41,899 nt of DNA from Actinomycetota bacterium (GCA_028698215.1 JAQVDY010000013.1:1-41899); one strand, 5' to 3'; positions 1-8,702 are shown, numbered from the stretch's first letter. The notes: generated by a model from the sequence alone, not told the origin. Made by a program: numbers and translations.

Positions 1-90
1 TACGGGCTGAGGTTCGAAGACGGGATACTGGTTACTGCTACCGGAGTAAAGGAGCTTACCACCCTAAAGAGGGAGGTAATAGAGCTGTGA
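1..90 (+). CDS. M24 family metallopeptidase (Xaa-Pro peptidase type), C-terminal fragment
   Basis: Only the last 29 codons are inside the window. The reading YGLRFEDGILVTATGVKELT is the typical C-terminal strand of creatinase-fold (M24) aminopeptidases and Xaa-Pro dipeptidases, where a conserved R-x-E-D segment carries a metal-ligand Glu and is followed by V-T-x-x-G. The stop TGA overlaps the GTG start of the next gene by four bases (GTGA), so the two are probably translationally coupled. The match is to a family fold only; substrate is unknown. Confidence 0.75.
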   Translation, partial: YGLRFEDGILVTATGVKELTTLKREVIEL

Positions 91-1376
91 GAGATATAGC
101 TGTAGAAGATATAAGGGGGATGGTGGAGGACCGGAAAAATGAGATTATTGAATGGACTAAGAAGGTTATAGCTTTCCCCAGTGAAAATAGGCCTCCTATC
201 GGTTATGAAGCAGACATGCAGGCATTTATTTTAAACCAATGCCGTGATCTGGGAATGAAGGTAGACTCTTTTTCCCCTACCAGCGTAAAGGGAGCCCAAA
301 AACATCCCTGGTGGCTAAAGGGAAGAGAATACAGCCAGGGCAGGAATAATGTAGCAGCGGTGTGGAAAGGGACAAACCAAAAGAAGTCTTTGCTGTTTAG
401 CGGACATGCAGACGTAGCCCCTTTTGAGCCCGGGGAGTGGAAAATTACAGAACCCTTTACCCCAAAAATAATAGAGGGGAAACTTTATGGCCGGGGTTCA
501 GCTGATCTTAAAGGAGGAATGGCTGCTGCCTTTTGGGCCATTAAAATACTTAAGGAAATGGGTTTTAAACCTGGCGGCGACATTATTTTTGAGAGTGTAG
601 TAGATGAAGAGTTTGCTGGGGGTAATGGCACTTTAGCTTCCAGGATTAAAGGCTATAATACTGATCTGGCAATCCTGGTAGAACCTACCAGGATGGAGGT
701 TTGTACCGCCTGCCAAGGTGCATTTTTAGGCGATATAACACTTAAAGGGAGGGCTGGAATGCCCTATATGGGATTGGAGATAGCTAATCCCATTTACGGA
801 GCCTCATCACTAATAGATACTTTCAGGCAATGGGGAGATCAATGGATTGCCCGGCATCAACATCCTTTGTTTGGGGAGAAGGGTAAAGAGCTGAAAATAC
901 TATTATGGGACATAAACTCCAAAAGTGAAGATGAATTTACCCAGATGGGCACTCCCCTGGTGGCCAACCTCTCCTGGATTGTCTGGTGTTATCCTGGAAC
1001 TGATGAACAAAAGTTTAAGCAAGATTTTATTGCTTTCTGGCAAAAACAGGCAGAGCAAAATCCTGACCTCAAGCCCTTCAAGCTGGAACATAAATTTACC
1101 TACCATTATGTAAGGCCCTGGGAAATAAGTGCTGACCATGATGCCGTAAAAGAAGTGCTTAATTCCTATCAGCAGTATTCAGGCAAAGCGGCTTCCATAG
1201 GAGGAGCTGCATTTTCCTGTGATATGGCTATATATGGAGAGGTAGGAAATATGCCTACCGTTATCCTGGGCCCCCGAGGGGACAATCTTCATGCGCCTGA
1301 TGAGTGGGTATTGGTAGAAGATATAATTTCCCTGACCGGCATCTTTGCCAATTTGGCCTGCAATTGGACTGCCTAG
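87..1376 (+). CDS. M20 family peptidase/deacylase (ArgE/DapE type)
   Basis: A 429-residue zinc-dependent amidohydrolase of the M20 family, which hydrolyses peptides or N-acyl amino acids in the cytoplasm. Visible metal-site motifs in order are S-G-H-A-D (H107, D109), G-R-G-S-A-D (bridging D140), V-V-D-E-E (E174 catalytic, E175), V-E-P (E199) and N-L-H-A-P-D-E (H402). Length is normal for the family. The dimerisation (lid) domain reads L-K-G-R-A-G-M-P where most relatives have a histidine (G-x-A-A-H), so the trans-acting lid His seems replaced. The GTG start overlaps the preceding stop, with GGGAGG about ten bases upstream. The gene lies between an M24 peptidase and a cyclase-family hydrolase, suggesting an operon for breakdown of small peptides or amides. 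Substrate cannot be told from sequence. Confidence 0.85.
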   Translation: MRDIAVEDIRGMVEDRKNEIIEWTKKVIAFPSENRPPIGYEADMQAFILNQCRDLGMKVDSFSPTSVKGAQKHPWWLKGREYSQGRNNVAAVWKGTNQKKSLLFSGHADVAPFEPGEWKITEPFTPKIIEGKLYGRGSADLKGGMAAAFWAIKILKEMGFKPGGDIIFESVVDEEFAGGNGTLASRIKGYNTDLAILVEPTRMEVCTACQGAFLGDITLKGRAGMPYMGLEIANPIYGASSLIDTFRQWGDQWIARHQHPLFGEKGKELKILLWDINSKSEDEFTQMGTPLVANLSWIVWCYPGTDEQKFKQDFIAFWQKQAEQNPDLKPFKLEHKFTYHYVRPWEISADHDAVKEVLNSYQQYSGKAASIGGAAFSCDMAIYGEVGNMPTVILGPRGDNLHAPDEWVLVEDIISLTGIFANLACNWTA

Positions 1377-1395
1377 ATACTATACAGGAGGAAAA

Positions 1396-2088
1396 ATGAA
1401 ACTTATTGACGCTTCAGGACCACTTTATGAAGGAATGTGGTCTTATGGAACCCCTTACCCTGACTACAGATTAAAACAATTGGAAAACCCGGGCTGGGTG
1501 GATTTTAAGGCCAGTTCCCAGGAATTTATAGGCCTTTCTACAGCTACTGGAACCTATATTGATGGTCCTAGCCATGCCCTGGGCCTAAAAAACGCTGATC
1601 CAATGCATAAAATACCATTAGACAAACTATTTGATGTAGATGCATATGTCCTAAAATTTGACCTTGACCGGCTGGATAAACAAGATGGCAAACCCTATAT
1701 TTCTCTTGACGATATAAAGCAGACAGAAAAAGAAGACATTGCAGAAAATTCAAATATAATTTTTGCAACTGGCTGGGGACAACACTGGGATAAGCCTGAT
1801 TTTCTTACCAGCTGCTGGTTTTTCAAAAAAGATGCTATGGAATACATAGTAAGCAAGAAGCCTTTCATGCTGGGCATTGATACTCCTTCTATTGATAATG
1901 TTAAACACAAGCAAGGTTTATGGCCCCTTATCTTCAATAATAATATTTACCTGTTAGCACCCCTGGTAAACATTGAAAATATTGAAAAATCCAAAGTCAA
2001 GCTCTATGTTTGCCCCCTTAAAGCGTTAAATACTACTGGCCTACCCTGCAGGGTGATCATCAAGGAAGAGGATCAAATAGCCAGTTAG
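1396..2088 (+). CDS. Cyclase family protein (kynurenine-formamidase-like fold) with altered metal motif
   Basis: A 230-residue member of the cyclase/KynB family, metal-dependent hydrolases acting on formamides, isatin and similar compounds. The family signature H-x-G-T-H-x-D-x-P-x-H appears here as A-T-G-T-Y-I-D-G-P-S-H, so the Asp and last His remain while the first two His are Ala and Tyr. Later family landmarks are present (L-G-I-D-T-P-S-I-D; N-T-T-G-L-P-C-R at the C-terminus). The start is the ATG preceded by a strong AGGAGG five bases away; an earlier in-frame ATG at 1345 lies inside the upstream gene and has no such site. It starts 19 bases after the M20 gene and is probably co-transcribed. 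Activity may be changed or lost; the fold assignment is firm, the function is not. Confidence 0.75.
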   Translation: MKLIDASGPLYEGMWSYGTPYPDYRLKQLENPGWVDFKASSQEFIGLSTATGTYIDGPSHALGLKNADPMHKIPLDKLFDVDAYVLKFDLDRLDKQDGKPYISLDDIKQTEKEDIAENSNIIFATGWGQHWDKPDFLTSCWFFKKDAMEYIVSKKPFMLGIDTPSIDNVKHKQGLWPLIFNNNIYLLAPLVNIENIEKSKVKLYVCPLKALNTTGLPCRVIIKEEDQIAS

Positions 2089-2098
2089 TTTATTTATA

Positions 2099-2121
2099 AA
2101 AATGCCATTTTATGGTATTTT
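2099..2121 (+). terminator. Possible rho-independent terminator after the peptidase/cyclase operon
   Basis: AAAATGCCAT and ATGGTATTTT pair over ten positions (one G-U) around a three-base loop and end in a T run, eleven bases after the cyclase stop. The stem is AT-rich, so termination may be weak. It separates the operon from the tRNA gene. Confidence 0.5.
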
Positions 2122-2139
2122 AAACCTGGTTTTTGATAA

Positions 2140-2216
2140 GGGCGGTTAGCTCAGCTGGTTAGAGTGCTGCGTCGACATCGCAGAGGTCATTGGTTCAAAT
2201 CCAATACCGCCCACCA
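2140..2216 (+). tRNA. tRNA-Val (anticodon GAC), CCA encoded
   Basis: A complete cloverleaf can be drawn: acceptor GGGCGGT (2140-2146) with ACCGCCC (2206-2212), D stem GCTC/GAGT, anticodon stem CTGCG/CGCAG, T stem ATTGG/CCAAT with TTCAAAT loop, discriminator A and an encoded CCA. The seven-base anticodon loop TCGACAT (2172-2178) places GAC at 2174-2176, reading valine GUC/GUU codons; A35, C36 and A73 fit valine identity. Position 33 is C instead of the almost universal U, which is unusual. No second tRNA is adjacent. Confidence 0.93.
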
Positions 2217-2283
2217 AAAACAGCTTTTCTATTTTTGGTCTTTGCCTCTGGCTACCAGGCTGCAGGAGAGTGATTCTATTGCC

Positions 2284-3102
2284 ATGAACCTAAAAAATAC
2301 ACTGGAAACCGGATACCTAAAAACTGGCCTACCTTATGCCAAGCTTGGAAACCAGCCTGGCATTATTTTAAATATTGAAGCCTTGTCTATGAACCATAAG
2401 CCCCCTTCAGGTATAAGTTTAAGACAATTTGTTAACCAGCATCAATTGCTGGCCAAGTACTATTCGGTTTATCTTGTAGGAAGAAAACCTAATATGCCCG
2501 ACCATTATTATATGGCAGACATGGCTAAGGATTATGCCCTGGCCATTCACAGGCAATGGTCAAAACCTGTTCATGTTATGGGCATATCCACCGGGGGCCA
2601 AATAGGCCAATATTTAGCGGCAGGCTATCCGCAACTGGTCCATAAACTGGTTATAATATCTTCTGCATTCAGATTAAGCCAGAAAGGAAAAGAAATTGAG
2701 GGCAGGGCAGCCTCCTATTTTAAGCAGGAAAAATATGGTAAAGCTATGTCTGCATTAATGGAGCTGGTACTTACACCAGGGTTGAAAACCAAATTAATCC
2801 AGCCCATGGTCCAAATTATGGGAAACATTGCCTGTAAGAATCTACCCTTCCCCCAGGATTTTCTGTTGGAGGTTAGGGCAGATAGGGAAATGGATTTTAG
2901 CCAAGGCCTAAAGGATATTAAGGCCCCCACCCTGGTTCTGGGCGGTGATAAAGATATTGCCTATTCCCTGCCGGATATTAAAACCACTGCTGAAAACATT
3001 GCTAATTCCAAGCTGATCATCTATAAAGGACATGGGCACGGTTTGCCTATGGCTAATTCTGTCCAGATACAAAAAGACATATATGAATTCCTAAAAGACT
3101 AA
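2284..3102 (+). CDS. Alpha/beta hydrolase
   Basis: A 272-residue alpha/beta-hydrolase-fold protein with nucleophile elbow G-I-S-T-G-G (Ser102), candidate acid Asp in L-G-G-D-K-D (222-224) and catalytic His in G-H-G-H-G (about H252). No signal peptide is seen, so it is probably cytoplasmic. The fold covers esterases, haloperoxidase-like enzymes and C-C hydrolases; nothing in the sequence narrows this. I start at ATG 2284; the open frame extends back to 2164 but that part lies inside the tRNA. AGGAG at 2264-2268 is 15 bases from this ATG, somewhat far. The gene converges on the lipoprotein gene, with 11 bases between stops. Confidence 0.8.
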   Translation: MNLKNTLETGYLKTGLPYAKLGNQPGIILNIEALSMNHKPPSGISLRQFVNQHQLLAKYYSVYLVGRKPNMPDHYYMADMAKDYALAIHRQWSKPVHVMGISTGGQIGQYLAAGYPQLVHKLVIISSAFRLSQKGKEIEGRAASYFKQEKYGKAMSALMELVLTPGLKTKLIQPMVQIMGNIACKNLPFPQDFLLEVRADREMDFSQGLKDIKAPTLVLGGDKDIAYSLPDIKTTAENIANSKLIIYKGHGHGLPMANSVQIQKDIYEFLKD

Positions 3103-3113
3103 GAAAATTGCTC

Positions 3114-5516
3114 TTATTCCGAAATTCTGTAAATTAATGCCTGTTCAACCTCCGGAATATCATCTCCTTCCCAAGAATATATAAAGCCATCAAAATAATA
3201 GCTGGTCCAGTCCATAGTAGTGCTGCGGTGTAAAAAGCCTGAACCTCTTTCGGTAGCCAGGTTCATATTATAATCAGTAGACATAAAGAAATCCTCAATA
3301 GTTATATCTATAGGAACCCAACCGTATTGGGGAAATTTTACCTCCACCCAGGCATGTCCTACTTCCAGATAGCCTCCTTCCAGTATTGCGGTATATAACG
3401 GTATACCGCTGGCTACCCTGCACGGTATACCGGAAGCCCTAAGCAGGGCTGCATATAGAACTGCATAATCAGCGCAAACTCCTTTACCTGTTTGCAGAAT
3501 CTCGGAGGCATACATAAGCGGATACTGAGGGTCATCAGCTCTTTTAAAATCATAATCCATTAAGTCTGTTACATAATAATAAAGCTTCTCCATTATCACC
3601 ACCGGCCTCTGCTCACTGCCTATAACCTTTTGGGCTGCTTCCTTTATGATTTTATGATCAGAATCTATATACAAGTCTGCCATAGTATAAAAAGAAAGGT
3701 CGGGATCATCCTGGCCGTAACTCAGATTTTTATAGTCTAGGTCTAAAAATTTAAAGTTTATCATATCTAAATTAGCAGTCACCGTGGCTTTTAATTCTTC
3801 TCCGGGCCCAACTTCCAGATTCTGGTAATCAATATGCAGTATCTGATTGAAACTATGGTCATAAACTTCCTGGAAGTCATCAGAGCTTACTGAAATTTCA
3901 TTCACCCTTTGGAAAGGCAAATAGGTCTGGGGAACTGATGCATAACAATGAATATCCTTTATAGTAGTAGAACTTAAGTTCTTTAGCTGATATTCTATTT
4001 CAACCTCTATATTTCTTTCTTTTGCCGGAGCTATACAAATAGGTGCTTCCTCAATTTCTATACTTTTTACAGTTTCTGAATCCAAAACTCCATCGCTTAC
4101 TTTCAAGACAATATCATAGCTGCCTTCAGCATCAAATATTTGGGAAACTTTTTCCTGTTCATACCTATTTCCATTAATTTCCCAGCTAAAATTTAGATCA
4201 TCAGCATTAATATCATAAGAAGATGCTGCTGAAAAATATACCGGTACACCCACCGGAAATACGTCTTTTTTTATGCTGTCCCCCCCTATTTCAAACTGTG
4301 CTACAGGAGCTGTATTTTCCCCTGTAAATATACTTTCTTCAGTTGGACCTTCACCTGATAGGGAAATTACTGATATTCCCGAGAAACCGTCCGCAATATA
4401 GCCATAATTTCCTTCCACCGTAATATCATAAGAAGTTCCGGGGGTATAATAAATGTCTGCCACCGTTGGATGATCTTTATCTTCAATATTTATAGCATGT
4501 ACCCCACCTTCCAGGTCCGATACCAAAATATAGTTGGCTACCATATCCAATTCCCAACCCTGGCCTGCGATGATGCATTTGCCCCTGGCTTTAGGATTTT
4601 CTTTATCAGACACATCTACAATTTGAAGATTGCTTTTAACTTCTGTATCCTCAAAATCCAGCGTGTTGTTGGAAAGGAAAACAAAATCTTTTTGAACATA
4701 AATTCCAGCAGTGCCCTCCATTACTTTAAAGCTGGAAACTTGTTGTGGCATTTGGGGATTTTGTACATCTATTATCAATAACTGGCTCTGTTGTCCCAAA
4801 GGATACTCCTGTCCATATAAAGTGGTGTTAAGGTAAGCATAACCTCCACTTACATGTATACCCCAGGGCATACCTTCTACCTTTAGCTCTGATATTTTTG
4901 CAGGGTTCCCTTTATCTGAAATATCAATAATTTCTAACTGGCTCTGCTGATCGTCTCCTACCAGTTGAGTGCTGTTTAAATAGGCAAAATCATTATCGAT
5001 AAATATCCCCTGTACAGACTTCTCGGTTTCACTTCCGCTAATATAGTCTCCAATGAGTTCCGGGTTTTCAGGATTGCTTATGTCCACAATTTTTAGCCCG
5101 CATTGAGTATAATAATTTTGCTGGTCTCCCTGCCAGCTGGTATAGGAAATATAGGCATAATTACCTTCTATTATCACTATGTTGGCAGAGTCTATACCTC
5201 TCACCTTGCCTATGGTCTCTGGGTTAGCTAAATCTGCAAAATCAATAACATACAGTTGTCCTAAGTCATCGGTAAGATATGCATAACAGTCTTTAACATC
5301 CACATCTATAGCTTGGCCGGGTAAATTTACCTTGCTAACCAGGGAAAAACTAATGTTATTTTCAAACTGCCCCGGTTCAGCTTTACGGCTAAGCTTAGCT
5401 TCCTCTAATCCCTGACTTTGTATTTCTGTGCTTGATGGCTTACTGCAGGCAGCAGTTAATATCATTAAACAGATCGCCATTATAATTAATAATTTTTTAA
5501 ATATTTTAATAATCAT
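3114..5516 (-). CDS. Large lipoprotein: LVIVD repeats, PKD-like domain and transglutaminase-like domain
   Basis: An 800-residue secreted protein starting with a lysine-rich hydrophobic signal and a lipobox L-T-A-A-C (Cys24), so probably membrane-anchored outside the cell. Residues about 45-390 hold at least five LVIVD-type propeller repeats such as L-K-I-V-D-I-S-N-P-E-N-P. A PKD/Ig-like domain follows (S-S-Y-D-I-N-A-D, then G-S-Y-D-I-V-L-K-V-S-D-G). The C-terminal third has a transglutaminase-like core with the Cys-His-Asp triad in G-K-G-V-C-A-D-Y-A, H-A-W-V-E-V and V-P-I-D-I-T. Such cores act as proteases or amidases as often as cross-linkers. I choose ATG 5516 because it opens directly into the signal peptide; a TTG at 5549 adds eleven polar residues and has no ribosome site. 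It appears monocistronic. Confidence 0.85.
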   Translation of the reverse strand: MIIKIFKKLLIIMAICLMILTAACSKPSSTEIQSQGLEEAKLSRKAEPGQFENNISFSLVSKVNLPGQAIDVDVKDCYAYLTDDLGQLYVIDFADLANPETIGKVRGIDSANIVIIEGNYAYISYTSWQGDQQNYYTQCGLKIVDISNPENPELIGDYISGSETEKSVQGIFIDNDFAYLNSTQLVGDDQQSQLEIIDISDKGNPAKISELKVEGMPWGIHVSGGYAYLNTTLYGQEYPLGQQSQLLIIDVQNPQMPQQVSSFKVMEGTAGIYVQKDFVFLSNNTLDFEDTEVKSNLQIVDVSDKENPKARGKCIIAGQGWELDMVANYILVSDLEGGVHAINIEDKDHPTVADIYYTPGTSYDITVEGNYGYIADGFSGISVISLSGEGPTEESIFTGENTAPVAQFEIGGDSIKKDVFPVGVPVYFSAASSYDINADDLNFSWEINGNRYEQEKVSQIFDAEGSYDIVLKVSDGVLDSETVKSIEIEEAPICIAPAKERNIEVEIEYQLKNLSSTTIKDIHCYASVPQTYLPFQRVNEISVSSDDFQEVYDHSFNQILHIDYQNLEVGPGEELKATVTANLDMINFKFLDLDYKNLSYGQDDPDLSFYTMADLYIDSDHKIIKEAAQKVIGSEQRPVVIMEKLYYYVTDLMDYDFKRADDPQYPLMYASEILQTGKGVCADYAVLYAALLRASGIPCRVASGIPLYTAILEGGYLEVGHAWVEVKFPQYGWVPIDITIEDFFMSTDYNMNLATERGSGFLHRSTTMDWTSYYFDGFIYSWEGDDIPEVEQALIYRISE

Positions 5517-5687
5517 ATTGCTATATTGCCTATATTTTATATCTGGCAAAACATCAATTCTGTAAATTTAGTAATTTTCCAGAAGAAATTCTCCCCATGT
5601 ATTATTATATCATTAACCCAATACATCATTTGATAATTATAGTGATAGGAAAAAATTAATTCTAAAGATTATTAATTAATAGTATTT

Positions 5688-6626
5688 TTATCTAAGGTTC
5701 ATTGCCAGCTTAATAGCTCCCCAGACCGGCTTTTGGGTTAGCGGCATAAATTTAATATTCCTAAACTTTTTTTTTAAATTTTCCTGTAACACTGAGGTAA
5801 AATACTGCTTGCAGTTAAACACACTGCCCACAAAAACCAGGTCAAAAACATTATCATCAAAACCTAGTTTTTTGGCCACTGTGGCTATAGAGAGTTCAGC
5901 TTCCCCGGCTTCTTGGACTAAAATATCCCTGCATACATAATCATCTTTTTCTGCAGCAGAGCATACCACTTTAGCCAGGGAAGCTATCCTGCCTGTATCT
6001 AGGGGCTGGGCATAAACCCATTCAATTAAACCAAAAATATCTTCTAACTTTAGTTGTTTTAGTACCATATCCAGCAATATGGTAGAAGGACCCCTGCCAT
6101 CATAAAACTTCATTATTGCCTGCAGGGCCTTGGATGCTATGGAAAATCCGCTACCCTGGTCTCCCAAAATAAAATCCCAGCCATTAGCCCTGGCTTCCTG
6201 CCCTTGTCTGTTCAGGCCATAGCAATTGGATCCCGTACCGCATATAATCATTATGGCATCCGGACGGTCTGTTCCTGCATACAGTCCGATCTTGGAATCA
6301 TTACATATTATGGTTTTATCCTTGTTAAGATATTCCTGCAAAGGGGATTTAAAAATTATCTGTTCATAAACCGTTTGGTCTTTAGGGGTATCCAGGCCAG
6401 ACAATCCAAAACAAGCCCGGCTGAACCGTGAGCCTTTTTCTAGCCCAGCCAAGCCAGCTGCTTTATCTACAGCCTCATATATATTTTTAGCTGCCTTATC
6501 TATACCTACGCTTTTATAGTTTCCGGAGCCGCACCAAGATTCAGCCAAAACATGCCCTAAACTATCAGCCACCATAACTGCAGTTTTGGTGCCTCCTCCA
6601 TCCACTCCTAAAATAAATTCTTCCAT
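5688..6626 (-). CDS. BadF/BadG-type ATPase, N-acetylglucosamine-kinase-like
   Basis: A 312-residue ASKHA-fold kinase. The phosphate-1 loop is D-G-G-G-T-K-T (Asp9-Thr15), phosphate-2 is I-I-C-G-T-G-S-N, and G-D-Q-G-S-G-F-S follows as in eukaryotic-type N-acetylglucosamine kinases and bacterial MurNAc/GlcNAc kinases of the BadF family. No Fe-S cysteine cluster typical of the benzoyl-CoA reductase activase members is seen. It is the last gene of the minus-strand operon, six bases after the UroD-like gene. With a PIG-L deacetylase and a NagB-like deaminase upstream, phosphorylation of an amino sugar is the most natural role (inference). The family assignment is solid; the exact sugar is unknown. 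Confidence 0.82.
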   Translation of the reverse strand: MEEFILGVDGGGTKTAVMVADSLGHVLAESWCGSGNYKSVGIDKAAKNIYEAVDKAAGLAGLEKGSRFSRACFGLSGLDTPKDQTVYEQIIFKSPLQEYLNKDKTIICNDSKIGLYAGTDRPDAIMIICGTGSNCYGLNRQGQEARANGWDFILGDQGSGFSIASKALQAIMKFYDGRGPSTILLDMVLKQLKLEDIFGLIEWVYAQPLDTGRIASLAKVVCSAAEKDDYVCRDILVQEAGEAELSIATVAKKLGFDDNVFDLVFVGSVFNCKQYFTSVLQENLKKKFRNIKFMPLTQKPVWGAIKLAMNLR

Positions 6627-6632
6627 GCCTTT

Positions 6633-7766
6633 TTACTTATACATAGCCAATATATTTTCAGTAGGAGTATCAGGGGTTATATAATGGGAAGGCCCTAATA
6701 TAAGTCCCCCCTGACCCTCAAACAGCTCTTTTATCCTTTTTACCCTTTCGGTTACCTGCCGGGGTTTAGCGCTGGGAAGAAAACCCTGTATGTCCAGCCC
6801 GCCATGAAAACATAAGTCCTTTCCGAAATTTTTCCTTAATTCCGCCAGGTCCATATTTCTAGCAGAAGTTTGTACCGGATCCAGGATATCTACTCCCATC
6901 TCCACCAGGTCCGGCAGCACTTCAGTACAATTTCCACAGATATGGAAACATACTAAAAGCCCATGGCTTTTAGCTGTCTCTATTATTTTTTTATCCCATG
7001 GCTTATAGAATTTACGCCACAGCTGGGGTGAAAGCATCAGGCCCTCCTGGGAAGCAAAGTCATCCCATATGCCGTAAAGGTCAATCTTGGAGCCTATGCT
7101 GGCCAGGTTCTTCTGGCAAAATTCCCACATAAACTGGCCAATGTTTCCAATAAGTATTTCAGCATACCTCTGGTTGGCTACCAGATCCATAAGCATATGG
7201 TCCATGCCCCTCATAAAGATAGAGGTCATAAATATACTGTTTAGGCAGCTGGTATTTAAGAAATACTCATCAGAAGGCTTCAATTGGGATAATTTCAATT
7301 CCGGCTGCTGCTGTTCACTATGGTAATAAACCTGTTCTGAATTATTCCTGTAAACCTCAAAGTCAAACCAATCCAGCTGGGGATAAGGATAATTCCTTAC
7401 ATCGTCCAACTCGTCTTTTCCTGCCAAGGGAGGGTTTTTGGAAAAGACTATATCCCTGCTCCCCCCAGCCTGGATATCCACCGGTTTAATGCCCCAAATG
7501 TTAAACCGGTTAATCTCAAAAATAGTATCAAAATCAGGGCCTGCATATTTAGGAAAATAAGTGGTAAACCCACCCAGGGTCTCACCGTCCGAATAATTAT
7601 CAGCTCCCAGGCACTTTATAAGGTCAGGCCAGTTTTTTTCAATACCGCCCAAGCCGAAATAGTCCATAAGCCTGTCGTTTACCTCCGGCTCTCCCCGGTA
7701 CATAGTGGGCACCCGGCAGGCTTTATGGCCAATAGCATCCAGCAAAAGTTTTTTCATTGCTTTCAT
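6633..7766 (-). CDS. Uroporphyrinogen decarboxylase-like (UroD/MtaA superfamily) protein
   Basis: A 377-residue UroD-superfamily TIM barrel. The superfamily includes haem-pathway decarboxylases and zinc-dependent corrinoid or thiol methyltransferases. Late motifs are clear: V-C-F-H-I-C-G-N-C (H275, C277), G-V-D-I-L-D-P-V-Q, then L-C-F-H-G-G-L-D (C319) and L-G-P-S-H-Y-I-T-P-D-T-P. An H-x-C plus a later Cys resembles the zinc site of the methyltransferase branch rather than haem enzymes. Its ATG overlaps the preceding stop by one base (TAATG). Similar UroD-like genes of unknown function are often found in sugar operons of anaerobes; here it lies between a NagB-like deaminase and a kinase. A second in-frame ATG lies three codons in. 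Function unassigned. Confidence 0.8.
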   Translation of the reverse strand: MKAMKKLLLDAIGHKACRVPTMYRGEPEVNDRLMDYFGLGGIEKNWPDLIKCLGADNYSDGETLGGFTTYFPKYAGPDFDTIFEINRFNIWGIKPVDIQAGGSRDIVFSKNPPLAGKDELDDVRNYPYPQLDWFDFEVYRNNSEQVYYHSEQQQPELKLSQLKPSDEYFLNTSCLNSIFMTSIFMRGMDHMLMDLVANQRYAEILIGNIGQFMWEFCQKNLASIGSKIDLYGIWDDFASQEGLMLSPQLWRKFYKPWDKKIIETAKSHGLLVCFHICGNCTEVLPDLVEMGVDILDPVQTSARNMDLAELRKNFGKDLCFHGGLDIQGFLPSAKPRQVTERVKRIKELFEGQGGLILGPSHYITPDTPTENILAMYK

Positions 7767-8680
7767 TATTTAGGCGCTACCTTTATAGGGCTGGCTGTCA
7801 CTTCGTCTGCAGTAAACAAAACACTTTCCCTAGGATTGGGATGCAGCTGAAGCAAAGTAGCCGGCCTTTCCAGTGTAGGCGGATGCATGCAGGCTATCCT
7901 AAAAGAAGCCAGCTGCCAGTTCAAATCCCCGCCGTCACAATAAATTTCAATCCTCTTAGCCTCTATAATAGGCTTCATCCCTATGGTTACCGCTTTAGGA
8001 GGAAGACCGTAAGAATTTCCCCCCAGCCCGCATATGGAATTTATCACAAAAGTATCAGAATTAAGTTCTATAACCCTGGTTTTGGAATTAAGAAACTGCT
8101 CTATGGTCATTCTGCGGTAATAGGTATCATAAGGCTCATTGAAAGCTATATGCCCATGATAGCCAAGGCCTCCATAACAGACATCGATACCGCCCAGCTT
8201 CTCAATCATATCTAAATTATAATCAAGGTTTACTGGATCCGGCCATACAATTTGCCCTTCATTTAATCCCAGCTTTTTATCCAGCCTGTTGAATAAAGCT
8301 CCTTTCATATAGCCCCTGAAGCTCATAGGATGATCGGGTGCAATCAGCCTTCCTTCCCAATCCATATACTCATCCATAAAGAATATCCACCACTGGCTCA
8401 AATCCACCTGCTCTGCATTTAGTATATCGGCCAGCATAGGATACTGTGGGGTAGGCCCTACGGGAAGAATCATTTTGGTAGGGCTGCCCTTTTGGTTATT
8501 GTTAATAATATTATCGGCCATGGAACGGGCCATATTCTTATAAATTGAATGCTGGTCCTTTACTATATTTACCCCCACTCTAGCCCATTCCGCTATATCC
8601 TGGGGGGGCATAGCCATCATCTTTTCAAAATCAGCATCCCCGACCGTTTGATGGGTTACTATTCCCTGGAACTCACCCAT
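7766..8680 (-). CDS. Glucosamine-6-phosphate deaminase-like (NagB/6PGL fold) protein with altered active site
   Basis: A 304-residue NagB-family protein. Family landmarks are L-P-V-G-P-T-P, F-F-M-D-E-Y (D103, equivalent to E. coli D72), D-H-P-M-S-F, and G-L-G-Y-H-G-H-I-A-F-N-E-P, where H177 and E182 match the catalytic His143 and Glu148. The residue equivalent to catalytic Asp141 is His175, since the usual motif is G-x-G-x-D-G-H. The start is set by AAGGAGGG nine bases before ATG 8680; the open frame extends to 8701 without a good site. It is the fourth gene of the operon, 22 bases after the Gfo/Idh gene. NagB converts glucosamine-6-P to fructose-6-P plus ammonia; this protein may isomerise or deaminate a related sugar. 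Confidence 0.82.
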   Translation of the reverse strand: MGEFQGIVTHQTVGDADFEKMMAMPPQDIAEWARVGVNIVKDQHSIYKNMARSMADNIINNNQKGSPTKMILPVGPTPQYPMLADILNAEQVDLSQWWIFFMDEYMDWEGRLIAPDHPMSFRGYMKGALFNRLDKKLGLNEGQIVWPDPVNLDYNLDMIEKLGGIDVCYGGLGYHGHIAFNEPYDTYYRRMTIEQFLNSKTRVIELNSDTFVINSICGLGGNSYGLPPKAVTIGMKPIIEAKRIEIYCDGGDLNWQLASFRIACMHPPTLERPATLLQLHPNPRESVLFTADEVTASPIKVAPK

Positions 8681-8702
8681 AATTATCCCTCCTTGCATCA
8701 CC

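Noticed and set aside
2164-2283. Upstream extension of the alpha/beta hydrolase
   Set aside because: This part of the frame overlaps the tRNA and reads basic, non-family sequence.
7757-8215. A 152-codon plus-strand open frame opposite the NagB-like gene
   Set aside because: It is antisense to a gene with clear family motifs and has no ribosome site.
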